Shown piece by piece: positions 13,820 through 21,393 of a stretch of 39,800 nucleotides of DNA. The notes below the pieces were generated by a model. It had not been told where the DNA came from, made no database searches, and was given only the letters and a program-made list of their open reading frames with translations. Location of the stretch: assembly GCA_001799695.1 (NCBI GenBank), contig MGTY01000007.1, positions 1 to 39,800 on the forward strand. Reading direction: 5' to 3'. The stretch's first letter is position 1. Every line of letters begins with the position of its first letter. The DNA comes from Elusimicrobia bacterium GWA2_69_24 (lineage in GTDB: Bacteria; Elusimicrobiota; Elusimicrobia; UBA1565). The position numbers and the translations under genes are program-made.

Positions 13820-16189
13820 CCCGGCCGACAGGACCGCTTTCCGGAGCAGAGCGCGCACGAGCTGTACCTTGAAGCCGTTCTTACCCAGGGGCATGCAGCC
13901 CTGCACGGCGATGTCGCCGGCCCGAGCCGCCGTGGCCTCGTCCGGGATCCTCCCTTTCAGGAACGCCTCGACGGCTTTGACCCTGACCGGGGATGGCGCC
14001 ACGGCGCCCAGGGCGATGGCCGCGTCCCGGAGCCGGCCGCCCTTCATTGCGAATACGGAGGCCACGCTCACGATGGGGAAGTCGATGGCGTTGCGGATTC
14101 GGAACTTCAAGAAGCCCTGCCGGGAACCGGGCTTGGGTGCCGGGACGAACACCTCGGTCACGAGTTCTCCGGGTTCGAGGCGGGTCGTCCTCCGGGGCTC
14201 GCTGGCGAAGAAATCGCCCGCGGCAATAGTGCGCCGGGTCGTCTTGATGCGGGCGTCCAAGGCCACAAGCGCGGGAGCCATATCCGAGGCATTGACCGCG
14301 ACGCAGCCGCAGTTGGCGCAGCGGCGCGCCTCCTCCTGGATGGCGGCCTGGTCCAGGGTCGGCCGGTCTTCCTGATCCAGCTTCCTCCCCTCGGGCGAAG
14401 TCTGCGGGGCCGGTGTCCGGCGGCTGGGTTCGAACGCGGCCGCGTTGAACTCCAGCATGGAACCCGGACCGCCCGCTCCCCGCGGCAGCGTCCTGGCCTT
14501 GCGACCGCTCAAGAAGCGGTCGATGGCCTGGCCGGCCTTGCGCCCGGCCGCAATGGCGGACACGACCGTAAGCGGACCGCTCACCGCGTCGCCGCCCGCG
14601 AACACCCCTTTCAGGCTGGTGGCCAGGGAATCCTCGTCGGCCGCAGCCAGGCCGCGGCCAAGCTTCAGGGCGCGGCCGGCGTAGGAAAGGTCCGCGGACA
14701 GGCCGATGGAGAGGATGACCTCGTCCGCCTCGATGGTCCTGGTGTCCACGGGATCGAAGACGGGGCGGAACCGCTTCTCGTTGTCGAAGACCGCGGTGCA
14801 ACGGACCAATTCCATCCCCTGGATCTTGCCGCCGCTCTCCAGGACCCGCAGCGGCCCCCACGACGGGAGGAACTCCACGCCCTCGCGCAAAGCCTGCTCG
14901 ATATCCTCAGGCAGGGCCGGCATCTCGGCCCGGGATTCCAGGAACGCCATGCTGACGCCGGACGCGCCTTGGCGCAGGGCGGAGACCGCCGCGTCCACGG
15001 CCGCGCTGCCGCCGCCGATGACCAGCACCTGGCGGCCCGCGCAGGACGCCTTGCCGGACTTGCTGTCCATCAGAAAACGCAGGCCGGAGCCGAGCAGTTC
15101 TTCTTTATCGAGACCCAAAGACCTCGTCCGCCACAGGCCGGTGCCCAGGAACACGGCGTCGAAGCTCCGGCGCAGGGCCGCCAGGGTCCGCCCCCCGGCA
15201 CCCACCTCGGCGCCGAGCTCGAACTCCACCCCCATGCGCTCCAGCGCGGCCGCAACCCGCGCCGGGATCTCCTTGGGCAGACGGTAGGAGGGGATGCCGT
15301 AGGCGAGCATCCCGCCCGCGACGGGCAGCCGGTCCAACACCGTCACCCGGTGGCCGGCCTTACGCAGGAAGTAGGCCGCCGACAGGCCCGCCGGCCCGGC
15401 GCCGACCACGGCGACGCGCTTGCGGGTGGAGTTCCGGGGCGCCCGGTAGAACTCTTCGGCATGTTCCAGACAAAAGTCGCCGAGGAACCGCTCCACTTCA
15501 CGGATGGACACCGCCTCGTCGTGCCCGGTCCGGCCGCAGCCGCCCTCGCAGGCATGCGGACAGACGCGGCCGGTCACGGCCGGCATGGGGTTGACCTCTA
15601 GGAGCTTGCGGGCCGCGCCCGCGAGGTCCCCCTGCCGCAGGGCGCTCATCACGGCCGGGATCTCGGTGGCGTTGGGGCAGGCATGGGAGCACGGAGACCC
15701 CGCCATCCGGCTGGCCCCGAATATCGAGTGGTAGCGGTTCTCGCCGAACATGGCCCCGCATACGTCTCCGCCCTTGCGCAGGCAATGGAAGCGGTTGTCC
15801 GGGGTGCGGTAATACCAGCAGCGCGGCTCCTGGCAGAGGTTTCCCGCCACGGTCCCCATGTTCCGTATCTGCGGCGACGCCACCGCTCTTGCGGCCTGGG
15901 CCAGCAACGGATACTCCGCTTGCGCGGCCGGGTGCGCCGCCACCTCCGACAACGTGGCCAGGGCGCCGATCGAGAGGCCTTTCTTCCCCTCCTTGATGGC
16001 GCGCATCCCCGGGATGGACTTGAGGTCCACGAGCAGTCCGGGGCCGACGGGATGGATGTTGTCCTTGAGGGTCCCGAACAGGTCGGTGCCGCCCGCCAGC
16101 GCCGCGACCTTGCCCGGATCCCCGGCGAGGAGCGCGGCCGCTTCCTTGACCGAGCCCGCTCTCTTATAGGCGAAGCCTCTCATGGCCAT
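13799..16189 (-). CDS. Molybdenum hydroxylase FAD subunit with an inserted GltD-like NAD(P)H oxidoreductase
   Basis: A 796-residue chimera. Residues 1-118 are the start of a CoxM/HcrB-type FAD subunit (ALAGGTDLF, GTVAGNLC). Cysteines C119, C124, C136 and C144 resemble the extra [4Fe-4S] loop of the 4-hydroxybenzoyl-CoA reductase beta subunit. Inside that loop sits a complete GltD-like module (about 163-590). It has cysteines C167, C171, C210, C214 and C218 for Fe-S clusters, an FAD loop GAGPAGLS (263-270), a second nucleotide-binding motif VIGGGSAAVDAA (about 370) and a closing GVFAGGDAVSG. The CoxM fold then resumes with RRCANCGCVAV...APALVAL to the end. The insert should let NAD(P)H exchange electrons with the flavin and the Mo enzyme. 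The gene is last in the operon, 4 bp after the large-subunit stop; the ATG at 16183 is an alternative start. Confidence 0.87.
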   Translation of the reverse strand: MAMRGFAYKRAGSVKEAAALLAGDPGKVAALAGGTDLFGTLKDNIHPVGPGLLVDLKSIPGMRAIKEGKKGLSIGALATLSEVAAHPAAQAEYPLLAQAARAVASPQIRNMGTVAGNLCQEPRCWYYRTPDNRFHCLRKGGDVCGAMFGENRYHSIFGASRMAGSPCSHACPNATEIPAVMSALRQGDLAGAARKLLEVNPMPAVTGRVCPHACEGGCGRTGHDEAVSIREVERFLGDFCLEHAEEFYRAPRNSTRKRVAVVGAGPAGLSAAYFLRKAGHRVTVLDRLPVAGGMLAYGIPSYRLPKEIPARVAAALERMGVEFELGAEVGAGGRTLAALRRSFDAVFLGTGLWRTRSLGLDKEELLGSGLRFLMDSKSGKASCAGRQVLVIGGGSAAVDAAVSALRQGASGVSMAFLESRAEMPALPEDIEQALREGVEFLPSWGPLRVLESGGKIQGMELVRCTAVFDNEKRFRPVFDPVDTRTIEADEVILSIGLSADLSYAGRALKLGRGLAAADEDSLATSLKGVFAGGDAVSGPLTVVSAIAAGRKAGQAIDRFLSGRKARTLPRGAGGPGSMLEFNAAAFEPSRRTPAPQTSPEGRKLDQEDRPTLDQAAIQEEARRCANCGCVAVNASDMAPALVALDARIKTTRRTIAAGDFFASEPRRTTRLEPGELVTEVFVPAPKPGSRQGFLKFRIRNAIDFPIVSVASVFAMKGGRLRDAAIALGAVAPSPVRVKAVEAFLKGRIPDEATAARAGDIAVQGCMPLGKNGFKVQLVRALLRKAVLSAGSEAESL

Positions 16190-16193
16190 GGCG

Positions 16194-18560
16194 TCACCCC
16201 CGTCCCTTTCCGGCCAGGGCTTTGAGCACCTTCTCGGGTTTGACCGGGATGTCGTCGATGCGCACGCCGATGGCGTTGTACACGGCGTTGAGGACCGCCC
16301 GCGGGGTGCAGGTCAGCACTGACTCGCCGATGCCGCACGCCCCGTACTCGCCGGCCCCGCGCCAGACCTCCATGAGCACGGGCTCGATGTCCGGCATGTC
16401 CGCCATGGTGGGGATCTGGTAGTCGATCCAGTTGAAATTGAGCGGCACGCCCGTCGCCTCGTCGTAGATGATCTCTTCGGTCAGCGTCTCACCCAGGCCC
16501 GCGACCTGCCCGCCCAACTGCTGGGCCTCGGCGCCCGAGGCGTACATCACGGTGCCGCAGTCGTTGAGGATGACCAGCTTGTCCACTACCACCTTCCCGG
16601 TCGAGACATCGACCGAGACCTCCGAGAAGGCGGCCAGGAAGGGCACCCCCGTCTTCTCGCCCGCGGGGGTACGGCTGATGGAAACGGCGATGGGCACCAG
16701 GTCCCCCCGCCAGAGCAGGTCCCGGAAGGGGACGCCCTGCTCGGGAGCGGCTCTCGGGAAGATGCGGCCATCCTTTATGTCGAGGTCTTCCGGCCGGGCC
16801 TGGAGCACGCCCGCGGCCATCTCCAGCACCGTCCTCTTGAGTTCCGCGGCCGCGTCCACCATGGCCTCCGACTGCAAGAACGAGACGGCGCTGTCGGTCT
16901 GCACGGTGTCCTTGAGGCTCTGGTCCGTGTCCACCACGGAGGTCCATCGGATGTCGGCGGGCGCGATCCCTAAAAACCCCAGGGCCTCGGCGCAGCCCAG
17001 CACGTTGCAGGTGTTGGAACCGGGCCCGGTCTCGACCGTGGGCGCGTCGAGCATCACGGTCCCGTCCGGGTTGAGCCGCAGAGCGACTTGGATCTTCCCG
17101 CGGCGCAGCTCCTGCCACTCGGCGTGCCAGCCCGGGTGGAACGAGAACCCCTTCCCGCTCTTCCAGACGCCGTCCCGCGCGGGGCCCGCGCCCGGGGCGC
17201 GACGCTTCGCCCAGCCGACCCGCCGAGCCCCTTCCCGGAGCACCGCGCTCAGGCTCTTGTCCGGCAGGGTCTCCCAGGCGTGGCCGAAGTTCTTGATGGC
17301 CAGGTCGATGGGGTCCAGGCCGAGTTTTTCGGCCAGGACGTCCACGATGTGGCCGAGGACGAGGTTGAGCTGGGAGTTGCCGACCCCGCGCATCATGCAG
17401 GCGGGCAGCTTGTTGGTGTAGACGCCGTAGGCTTCCATCTTCAGGTTGGGTATGTGGGCGAACGCCATCTCCGCGGCCTCGGCGGGAGCGAACTTGAGCG
17501 CGAACATGGTGTGGTCGGCGTAGGCGCCCGCGTTGCCGACGGCCTTGAAGCCCAGAGCCGTGATGGTCCCGTCCTTGGCGGCCGCGGCCCGGGCCGTGTA
17601 GACCGCGGGCTGGCGGGAGTCGTGGAAGGCCTCGCGCCGGGTGTGCTTGAACTTGACGGGACGGCCCGCCTTTTTCGCCAGCAGGGCCGTGAAGATGAAG
17701 AGCGGCTGGTCGCCGGTGTCGTTGCGGCCGAACTGGCCGCCCACGAAGTTGCACACGATCCGGACCTTGTGCAGGGGCATCTCGAGCATCTGGCTGATGA
17801 ACATCCGGGTCTGGTCGGCCTCGTAGGAGTTGGACCAGATGGTGAGCCGGTCTTCCTCCCACTTGGCCAGGCAGCACCAGTTCTCAAGCGTTGCCTGGTT
17901 GGCGTTGTGGTAGACCGAGGTCGCCTCCGCCGTCACCTCGGCTTCGGAAAAAGCCTTCTCGAAGTCGCCCTTGGATAGGTAGACGTCGCTGCCCCCCACG
18001 GGGTCGGCGGGCAGGATGTTGTTCGGGGCGATCTCCGGGTGCACGGCGGGAGCCCCCGGCCGCATGGCCGCGACCGGGTCGAGCACGAACGGCAGGACCT
18101 CCCATTCGACGTCGATGCGGCGCAGCGCCTCCTCAGCTATCGCCTCGCTCTCGGCCGCCACCACCACGCCGGCCTCGTCCCCCACCCAGCAGACGGTGTC
18201 GGAGAGTACGCGCCGATCGAGGAACCGCCGCCACATCTGCCGCTGATAGGAGACCGTGTCCACCCCGTCGGTCCAGCCCGCGCTGGTGGGCTTGAGGCCC
18301 GCCGCCTCGGGGTCCTTATAAGTAAGCACGGCCTTGACCCCGGGCAGGGCCTCGGCCCGGGCCGTGTCCAGGCGCTTGATGCGTGCATGGGGGTGGGGGC
18401 TGCGCAGGATCTTGGCGTACAGCAGGTCCGGGAAATTCGCCTTGATCGCCACGTCGTCGGCGAACAGCGCGCGGCCGCTGGCCTTCTCCAGCCCGTCGAT
18501 GCGGGGCCGGTAGCCCCCGATGTGCTTGCGGGGCTTGCGCTGCTTGAAGGGAGCTTTCAT
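16194..18560 (-). CDS. Xanthine dehydrogenase-family molybdopterin-binding large subunit
   Basis: A 788-residue catalytic subunit carrying molybdopterin cytosine dinucleotide, which hydroxylates or reduces a so far unknown (often aromatic or heterocyclic) substrate. It begins GGYRPRIDGLEKASGRALFADD, typical of the family. VGGQFGRND (about 270) is the Mo-cofactor glycine motif, ACMMRGVGNSQ matches the conserved arginine segment, and GACGIGESVL near 745 contains the catalytic glutamate. The AYxCSFR loop of aerobic CO dehydrogenase is absent, so CoxL is excluded. Pairing with an HcrB-like subunit points toward a 4-hydroxybenzoyl-CoA-reductase-like or related anaerobic hydroxylase. The ATG at 18560 overlaps the small-subunit stop (ATGA); an in-frame extension to 18749 would run through that gene and is not used. 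Confidence 0.88.
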   Translation of the reverse strand: MKAPFKQRKPRKHIGGYRPRIDGLEKASGRALFADDVAIKANFPDLLYAKILRSPHPHARIKRLDTARAEALPGVKAVLTYKDPEAAGLKPTSAGWTDGVDTVSYQRQMWRRFLDRRVLSDTVCWVGDEAGVVVAAESEAIAEEALRRIDVEWEVLPFVLDPVAAMRPGAPAVHPEIAPNNILPADPVGGSDVYLSKGDFEKAFSEAEVTAEATSVYHNANQATLENWCCLAKWEEDRLTIWSNSYEADQTRMFISQMLEMPLHKVRIVCNFVGGQFGRNDTGDQPLFIFTALLAKKAGRPVKFKHTRREAFHDSRQPAVYTARAAAAKDGTITALGFKAVGNAGAYADHTMFALKFAPAEAAEMAFAHIPNLKMEAYGVYTNKLPACMMRGVGNSQLNLVLGHIVDVLAEKLGLDPIDLAIKNFGHAWETLPDKSLSAVLREGARRVGWAKRRAPGAGPARDGVWKSGKGFSFHPGWHAEWQELRRGKIQVALRLNPDGTVMLDAPTVETGPGSNTCNVLGCAEALGFLGIAPADIRWTSVVDTDQSLKDTVQTDSAVSFLQSEAMVDAAAELKRTVLEMAAGVLQARPEDLDIKDGRIFPRAAPEQGVPFRDLLWRGDLVPIAVSISRTPAGEKTGVPFLAAFSEVSVDVSTGKVVVDKLVILNDCGTVMYASGAEAQQLGGQVAGLGETLTEEIIYDEATGVPLNFNWIDYQIPTMADMPDIEPVLMEVWRGAGEYGACGIGESVLTCTPRAVLNAVYNAIGVRIDDIPVKPEKVLKALAGKGRG

Positions 18561-19078
18561 CGGCCGCCTCCCGCCCGGACCTTCTCCGCCTCCGCGGCGT
18601 GCAATACAGCCTGGGCGATGGCGGCGTAACAGCCGCAGCGGCAGAGGTTTCCGGAAAGCGCTTCTTTGACCTCGGCGAGGGTCGGCGCAGGGTTCTCGTT
18701 GAGCAGGGCCCGGGCCGTCATGACGAAGCCCGGAGTGCAGTACCCGCACTGCAGCGCCGTCCCGTACCCGGGCTCGCTCTGCGCCGCGAAGGCCTGCACC
18801 ACGGGGTCGTCCTTGGCCAGGCCCTCGATGGTCGTGATCTCATGGCCGTCCGCCTGCAGGGCGAGCAGCATGCAGGACAGCACCGCCTTGCCGTCCATGA
18901 TGACGGTGCAAGCCCCGCACGCTCCCTCGTCGCAGGACACCTTGATCCCGGTCAGACCCAGGACCTCCTTGAGCAGGTAGGACAGCGTCATGGCGGGGGC
19001 GAGGTCCCGGTCGCGGTCGAACTCCCGCGACCGGCCGTTGATCTTGATCCTGATGGGCTCGCGCTCGTTCTTGGGCAT
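18557..19078 (-). CDS. Molybdenum hydroxylase [2Fe-2S] small subunit
   Basis: A 173-residue CoxS/HcrC-type iron-sulfur subunit that relays electrons between the Mo site and the FAD subunit. The ferredoxin-like N-terminal domain binds one [2Fe-2S] cluster with C49, C54, C57 and C69 (CDEGACGAC...C). The C-terminal helical domain binds the second with C111, C114, C146 and C148 (CGYC...CRC). The final motif reads CRCGCY rather than the usual CRCTGY. No Tat or Sec signal is seen, so the complex should be cytoplasmic. It is the first gene of the operon, with a promoter whose -10 lies 6 nt from the ATG and no Shine-Dalgarno, which suggests leaderless translation. It is coupled to the large subunit by a 4-bp overlap. 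Confidence 0.93.
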   Translation of the reverse strand: MPKNEREPIRIKINGRSREFDRDRDLAPAMTLSYLLKEVLGLTGIKVSCDEGACGACTVIMDGKAVLSCMLLALQADGHEITTIEGLAKDDPVVQAFAAQSEPGYGTALQCGYCTPGFVMTARALLNENPAPTLAEVKEALSGNLCRCGCYAAIAQAVLHAAEAEKVRAGGGR

Positions 19079-19084
19079 GGGTGG

Positions 19085-19113
19085 ATTGTAATGTTTTGGA
19101 CTTGGCGGGGCAA
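19085..19113 (-). promoter_or_regulatory. Promoter of the molybdenum hydroxylase operon, leaderless type
   Basis: On the minus strand TTGCCC (19113-19108), a 17-nt spacer and TACAAT (19090-19085) form a good promoter. Only 6 nt separate TACAAT from the ATG at 19078, so transcription should begin at the start codon itself. Confidence 0.6.
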
Positions 19114-19124
19114 GAAACGGCGCT

Positions 19125-19823
19125 CTAGAACAGCCCGAGTTCTAGGAAACGGCGGCAGCGCTCGAAGGTGTCGCGCCCGTTCATGATGAAGGTGTGGGCA
19201 TGGTGCAGGACCACGAAGTCCCGCATACCCGCGAGCTTGGTGTCCTCCACCAGCACGATGCCGTCATTGGGCTCGGCCGAGAGCAGCTTCGTGCCCTTGT
19301 CGCCCGCGATCACCCCGAACTCGACCGAGGGCGTCGGCAGCCCGGCATAGAAGGCGGCCTCGGCGAGCTTTTGGCCGCTGTCGCCGGTGATCCAGCGGTA
19401 AAGCGGGTTCTGCTTGAACTTGATGGCCAGCCGGGCGGGATGGTTGGGCGGCGCCAGCATGACGATGCGCCCAAGACCCGGCGGGTAGCCTTTCTTGAAG
19501 CCGTTGCGGATGATGATGCTGCCCAGGGAATGCCCGACCAGGTGGTATCTCCCGCCCTTGGTCTCCCGGGCCACGGTCGCGAGCAGCTCATCGGTGATGA
19601 CGTCCAGGGACTTGGCTCCCTGCCGATAGGGGAAGTTGACGGTCCGGTACCCCGCCTGCCGGAAGCGGCGCGCCAGCAGCGCCATCGAGGCCCGGCTGCG
19701 GCCCATGCCATGGAGCAGGATGACCGTCTCGCCGCGGAAGGCTTCCCGGGCCTCGGAGCGCGGCAGAGGGACACAACCGGGTGCCAAGAGCAGGGCCAGG
19801 ATGAGCATCAACGACCGCCTCAT
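19125..19823 (-). CDS. Alpha/beta-hydrolase lipoprotein, lipase/acyltransferase-like
   Basis: A 232-residue serine hydrolase with an N-terminal hydrophobic signal ending APGC (C17), probably a lipoprotein although the lipobox is atypical. VILLHGMGRS (34-43) is the oxyanion segment. GHSLG (97-101) contains the nucleophile S99. PNDGIV and LHHAHTF near the C-terminus supply plausible catalytic Asp and His. The RQAGYRTVNFPYRQGA segment and the short cap resemble small lipases of the PGAP1/lipase class 2 type. The substrate (lipid, ester or peptidoglycan-linked acyl group) cannot be read from the sequence. It is divergent from the formylglycine-generating-enzyme-like lipoprotein gene at 19881 with 57 bp between them. 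No obvious ribosome site is seen. Confidence 0.85.
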   Translation of the reverse strand: MRRSLMLILALLLAPGCVPLPRSEAREAFRGETVILLHGMGRSRASMALLARRFRQAGYRTVNFPYRQGAKSLDVITDELLATVARETKGGRYHLVGHSLGSIIIRNGFKKGYPPGLGRIVMLAPPNHPARLAIKFKQNPLYRWITGDSGQKLAEAAFYAGLPTPSVEFGVIAGDKGTKLLSAEPNDGIVLVEDTKLAGMRDFVVLHHAHTFIMNGRDTFERCRRFLELGLF

Positions 19824-19869
19824 ACAATCTTCTTATCAATTTGAGTGCCATAGTGGGCGGTTCGATGGC

Positions 19870-19875
19870 TATAAT
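19870..19875 (+). promoter_or_regulatory. Perfect TATAAT -10 box 5 nt before a GTG start
   Basis: A consensus TATAAT at 19870-19875 sits immediately upstream of the GTG at 19881, so the transcript would start at or beside the start codon. A convincing -35 at 16-18 nt is not visible, so an activator may be needed. Confidence 0.45.
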
Positions 19876-19880
19876 CTCCT

Positions 19881-20759
19881 GTGCCTCGACCACTGAAGAG
19901 CGCCCCTTTCCTCCCCCTCCTGCTCCTGCTGGCTACCGCCTGCACGGCCCCGCGCCGCGCCGCGCCGCCGGCCGGAGCCTGTCCGGACGGCTATGTCCTC
20001 GTCACGGGAGAGCCCGACCTGGGTACGCGGGATTTCTGCGTCGCGCGCTTCGAGATGAAGGAGCGCGCCGGCAGGCCGGTCTCGCAGGCCGCGGGCAAGC
20101 CCTGGATGCAGGTCTCGCGCGACGAAGCCGTCGCCCTTTGCGCCTCTTTGGGCCCGGGCTACGCCCTCATCAGCAACGACCAATGGCAGACCCTCGCGCG
20201 CGACATCGAGTCCGTGGCGGCCAACTGGTCTTCGGGCCAGGTCGGGGCCGGGGCCCTCAATATGGGGAACTTCTCCACGGAACTCGGCGGGGCCGTGCCG
20301 GACGACCCCTGCGCCACCGAGGGTTTCCCCACCCGCTTCCCCGGCTGCAGGCAGGGCGGCAGCCCGGATTTCGCGCGCAAGCGAGACCATGTTCTGTCCT
20401 CGGGCGAGACCATCTGGGACATGGGCGGGAACACGGGGGAATGGACGAGCACGTCGGTCGGTGCGGAGCTGCCGGGGGACTTCCGGGGCCGGCCCTGCTC
20501 GGCTCCGGGGCTCTACCGCCGGAATTTCGGTTCGGCCGGCTCCTACCCGGGCCGATGCGACGAGCATGAGAATTCCCTGGGCCTGGGCTACATCGAGGGC
20601 TCGGGCGGCTCGGTCATCTTCCGCGGGGGCGGCGCGGGATCGGAGGGCAGCCCCTGGGCCACCTGCCCCGGCGTCTTCTACGCCAACACCAATTCCTTCT
20701 GGGACGCGTCGAGACCCGGGCCGGGCTTCCGCTGCGTGAGCCGTCCAGCCGCCCGTTAA
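19881..20759 (+). CDS. Formylglycine-generating-enzyme (SUMF1)-like lipoprotein
   Basis: A 292-residue protein starting with GTG, with a leucine-rich lipoprotein signal ending ATAC (C21). The rest resembles the FGE-sulfatase/SUMF1 fold: FCVARFEMK near 50, then ALCASLGPGYALISNDQWQ, then the hallmark WDMGGNTGEWTS (about 175-186), RGGGAGSEGS, and the terminal PGFRCVSRP. FGE proteins convert a sulfatase cysteine to formylglycine, but most bacterial lipoproteins of this family have other or unknown roles, such as peptide-binding structural domains. No sulfatase gene is nearby and the active-site cysteine pair of true FGE is not evident, so a catalytic role is doubtful. It ends convergently with the HlyIII gene, sharing the TTAA of both stop codons (20756-20759). 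Confidence 0.78.
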   Translation: MPRPLKSAPFLPLLLLLATACTAPRRAAPPAGACPDGYVLVTGEPDLGTRDFCVARFEMKERAGRPVSQAAGKPWMQVSRDEAVALCASLGPGYALISNDQWQTLARDIESVAANWSSGQVGAGALNMGNFSTELGGAVPDDPCATEGFPTRFPGCRQGGSPDFARKRDHVLSSGETIWDMGGNTGEWTSTSVGAELPGDFRGRPCSAPGLYRRNFGSAGSYPGRCDEHENSLGLGYIEGSGGSVIFRGGGAGSEGSPWATCPGVFYANTNSFWDASRPGPGFRCVSRPAAR

Positions 20760-21385
20760 AGGACGCAGATGCGGATGGCGAGGAAGTGGCTGGCGCTGCC
20801 GCCCAGGACGAACAGATGCCATACGAAGTGCGCGTACTCCCACCGGTCGTCGAGGGCGTAGAAGGCCACTCCCACGGTGTAAGAAAGGCCCCCGGCGACC
20901 AGCCAGGGCAGGCCGGGGGACGGCAGGGCCAGCCCTAGCGGCCGGATCGCGATGACGATGAGCCACCCCATACCCAGGTAGAGCCCCAGCGGCGGAATGC
21001 GCCAGCGCAGCCGCGGCAGGAGTTCCTGGACGATCCCGACCAGCGCCAGACCCCAGACCAGGCCCAGAAGGGACCAGCCCCAGGCCCCCCGCAGGGTGAC
21101 CAGCGTGAAAGGGGTGTAGCTGCCGGCGATGAGGAGATAGATGGCGTTGTGGTCGAGCTTGCGGAGCAGTCCCCTGGCCCCTTCCCAGCGGCTGTGATAG
21201 AGCGTCGAGCAGACGTAGAGCGTGACGAGGGACGCGCCGTAGACCGCGACGCCGGCGATCTTCCAGGGGTCTCCCTGCCGGCCGGCCCCGACCAGCAGAT
21301 GCGCCGTGCCGAGCAGGCCCAGGGCCGCTCCGGACAAGGATGAGAGGAAGTGCAGGTTCTGCGCGCGCTCCGTGAAGACTCTCAT
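20756..21385 (-). CDS. HlyIII/PAQR-family seven-helix membrane protein
   Basis: A 209-residue integral membrane protein of the hemolysin III (YqfA/PAQR) family, with about seven hydrophobic helices. The conserved metal-site motifs are present: CSTLYHS (S60, H64), KLDHNAIYLLIAGSYTP (D78, H79) and the C-terminal HFVWHLFVLGGSASHF histidines. Family members are proposed zinc-dependent hydrolases or ceramidase-like enzymes; few bacterial ones are characterised and a hemolytic role is not implied. It starts 8 bp after the stop of the giant envelope protein gene and lacks a ribosome site, so translation probably depends on readthrough of ribosomes from that gene. An upstream in-frame extension to 21598 lies inside the giant gene and is rejected. 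Confidence 0.9.
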   Translation of the reverse strand: MRVFTERAQNLHFLSSLSGAALGLLGTAHLLVGAGRQGDPWKIAGVAVYGASLVTLYVCSTLYHSRWEGARGLLRKLDHNAIYLLIAGSYTPFTLVTLRGAWGWSLLGLVWGLALVGIVQELLPRLRWRIPPLGLYLGMGWLIVIAIRPLGLALPSPGLPWLVAGGLSYTVGVAFYALDDRWEYAHFVWHLFVLGGSASHFLAIRICVL

Positions 21386-21393
21386 GGAGGGCG

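Noticed and set aside
16194-18560. Aerobic CO dehydrogenase large subunit (CoxL)
   Set aside because: The diagnostic AYxCSFR active-site loop is absent, so only a xanthine-dehydrogenase-family call is supported.
18561-18749. 63-codon extension of the Mo-hydroxylase large subunit
   Set aside because: It overlaps the small-subunit gene out of frame; the ATGA overlap at 18557-18560 is the normal coupling.
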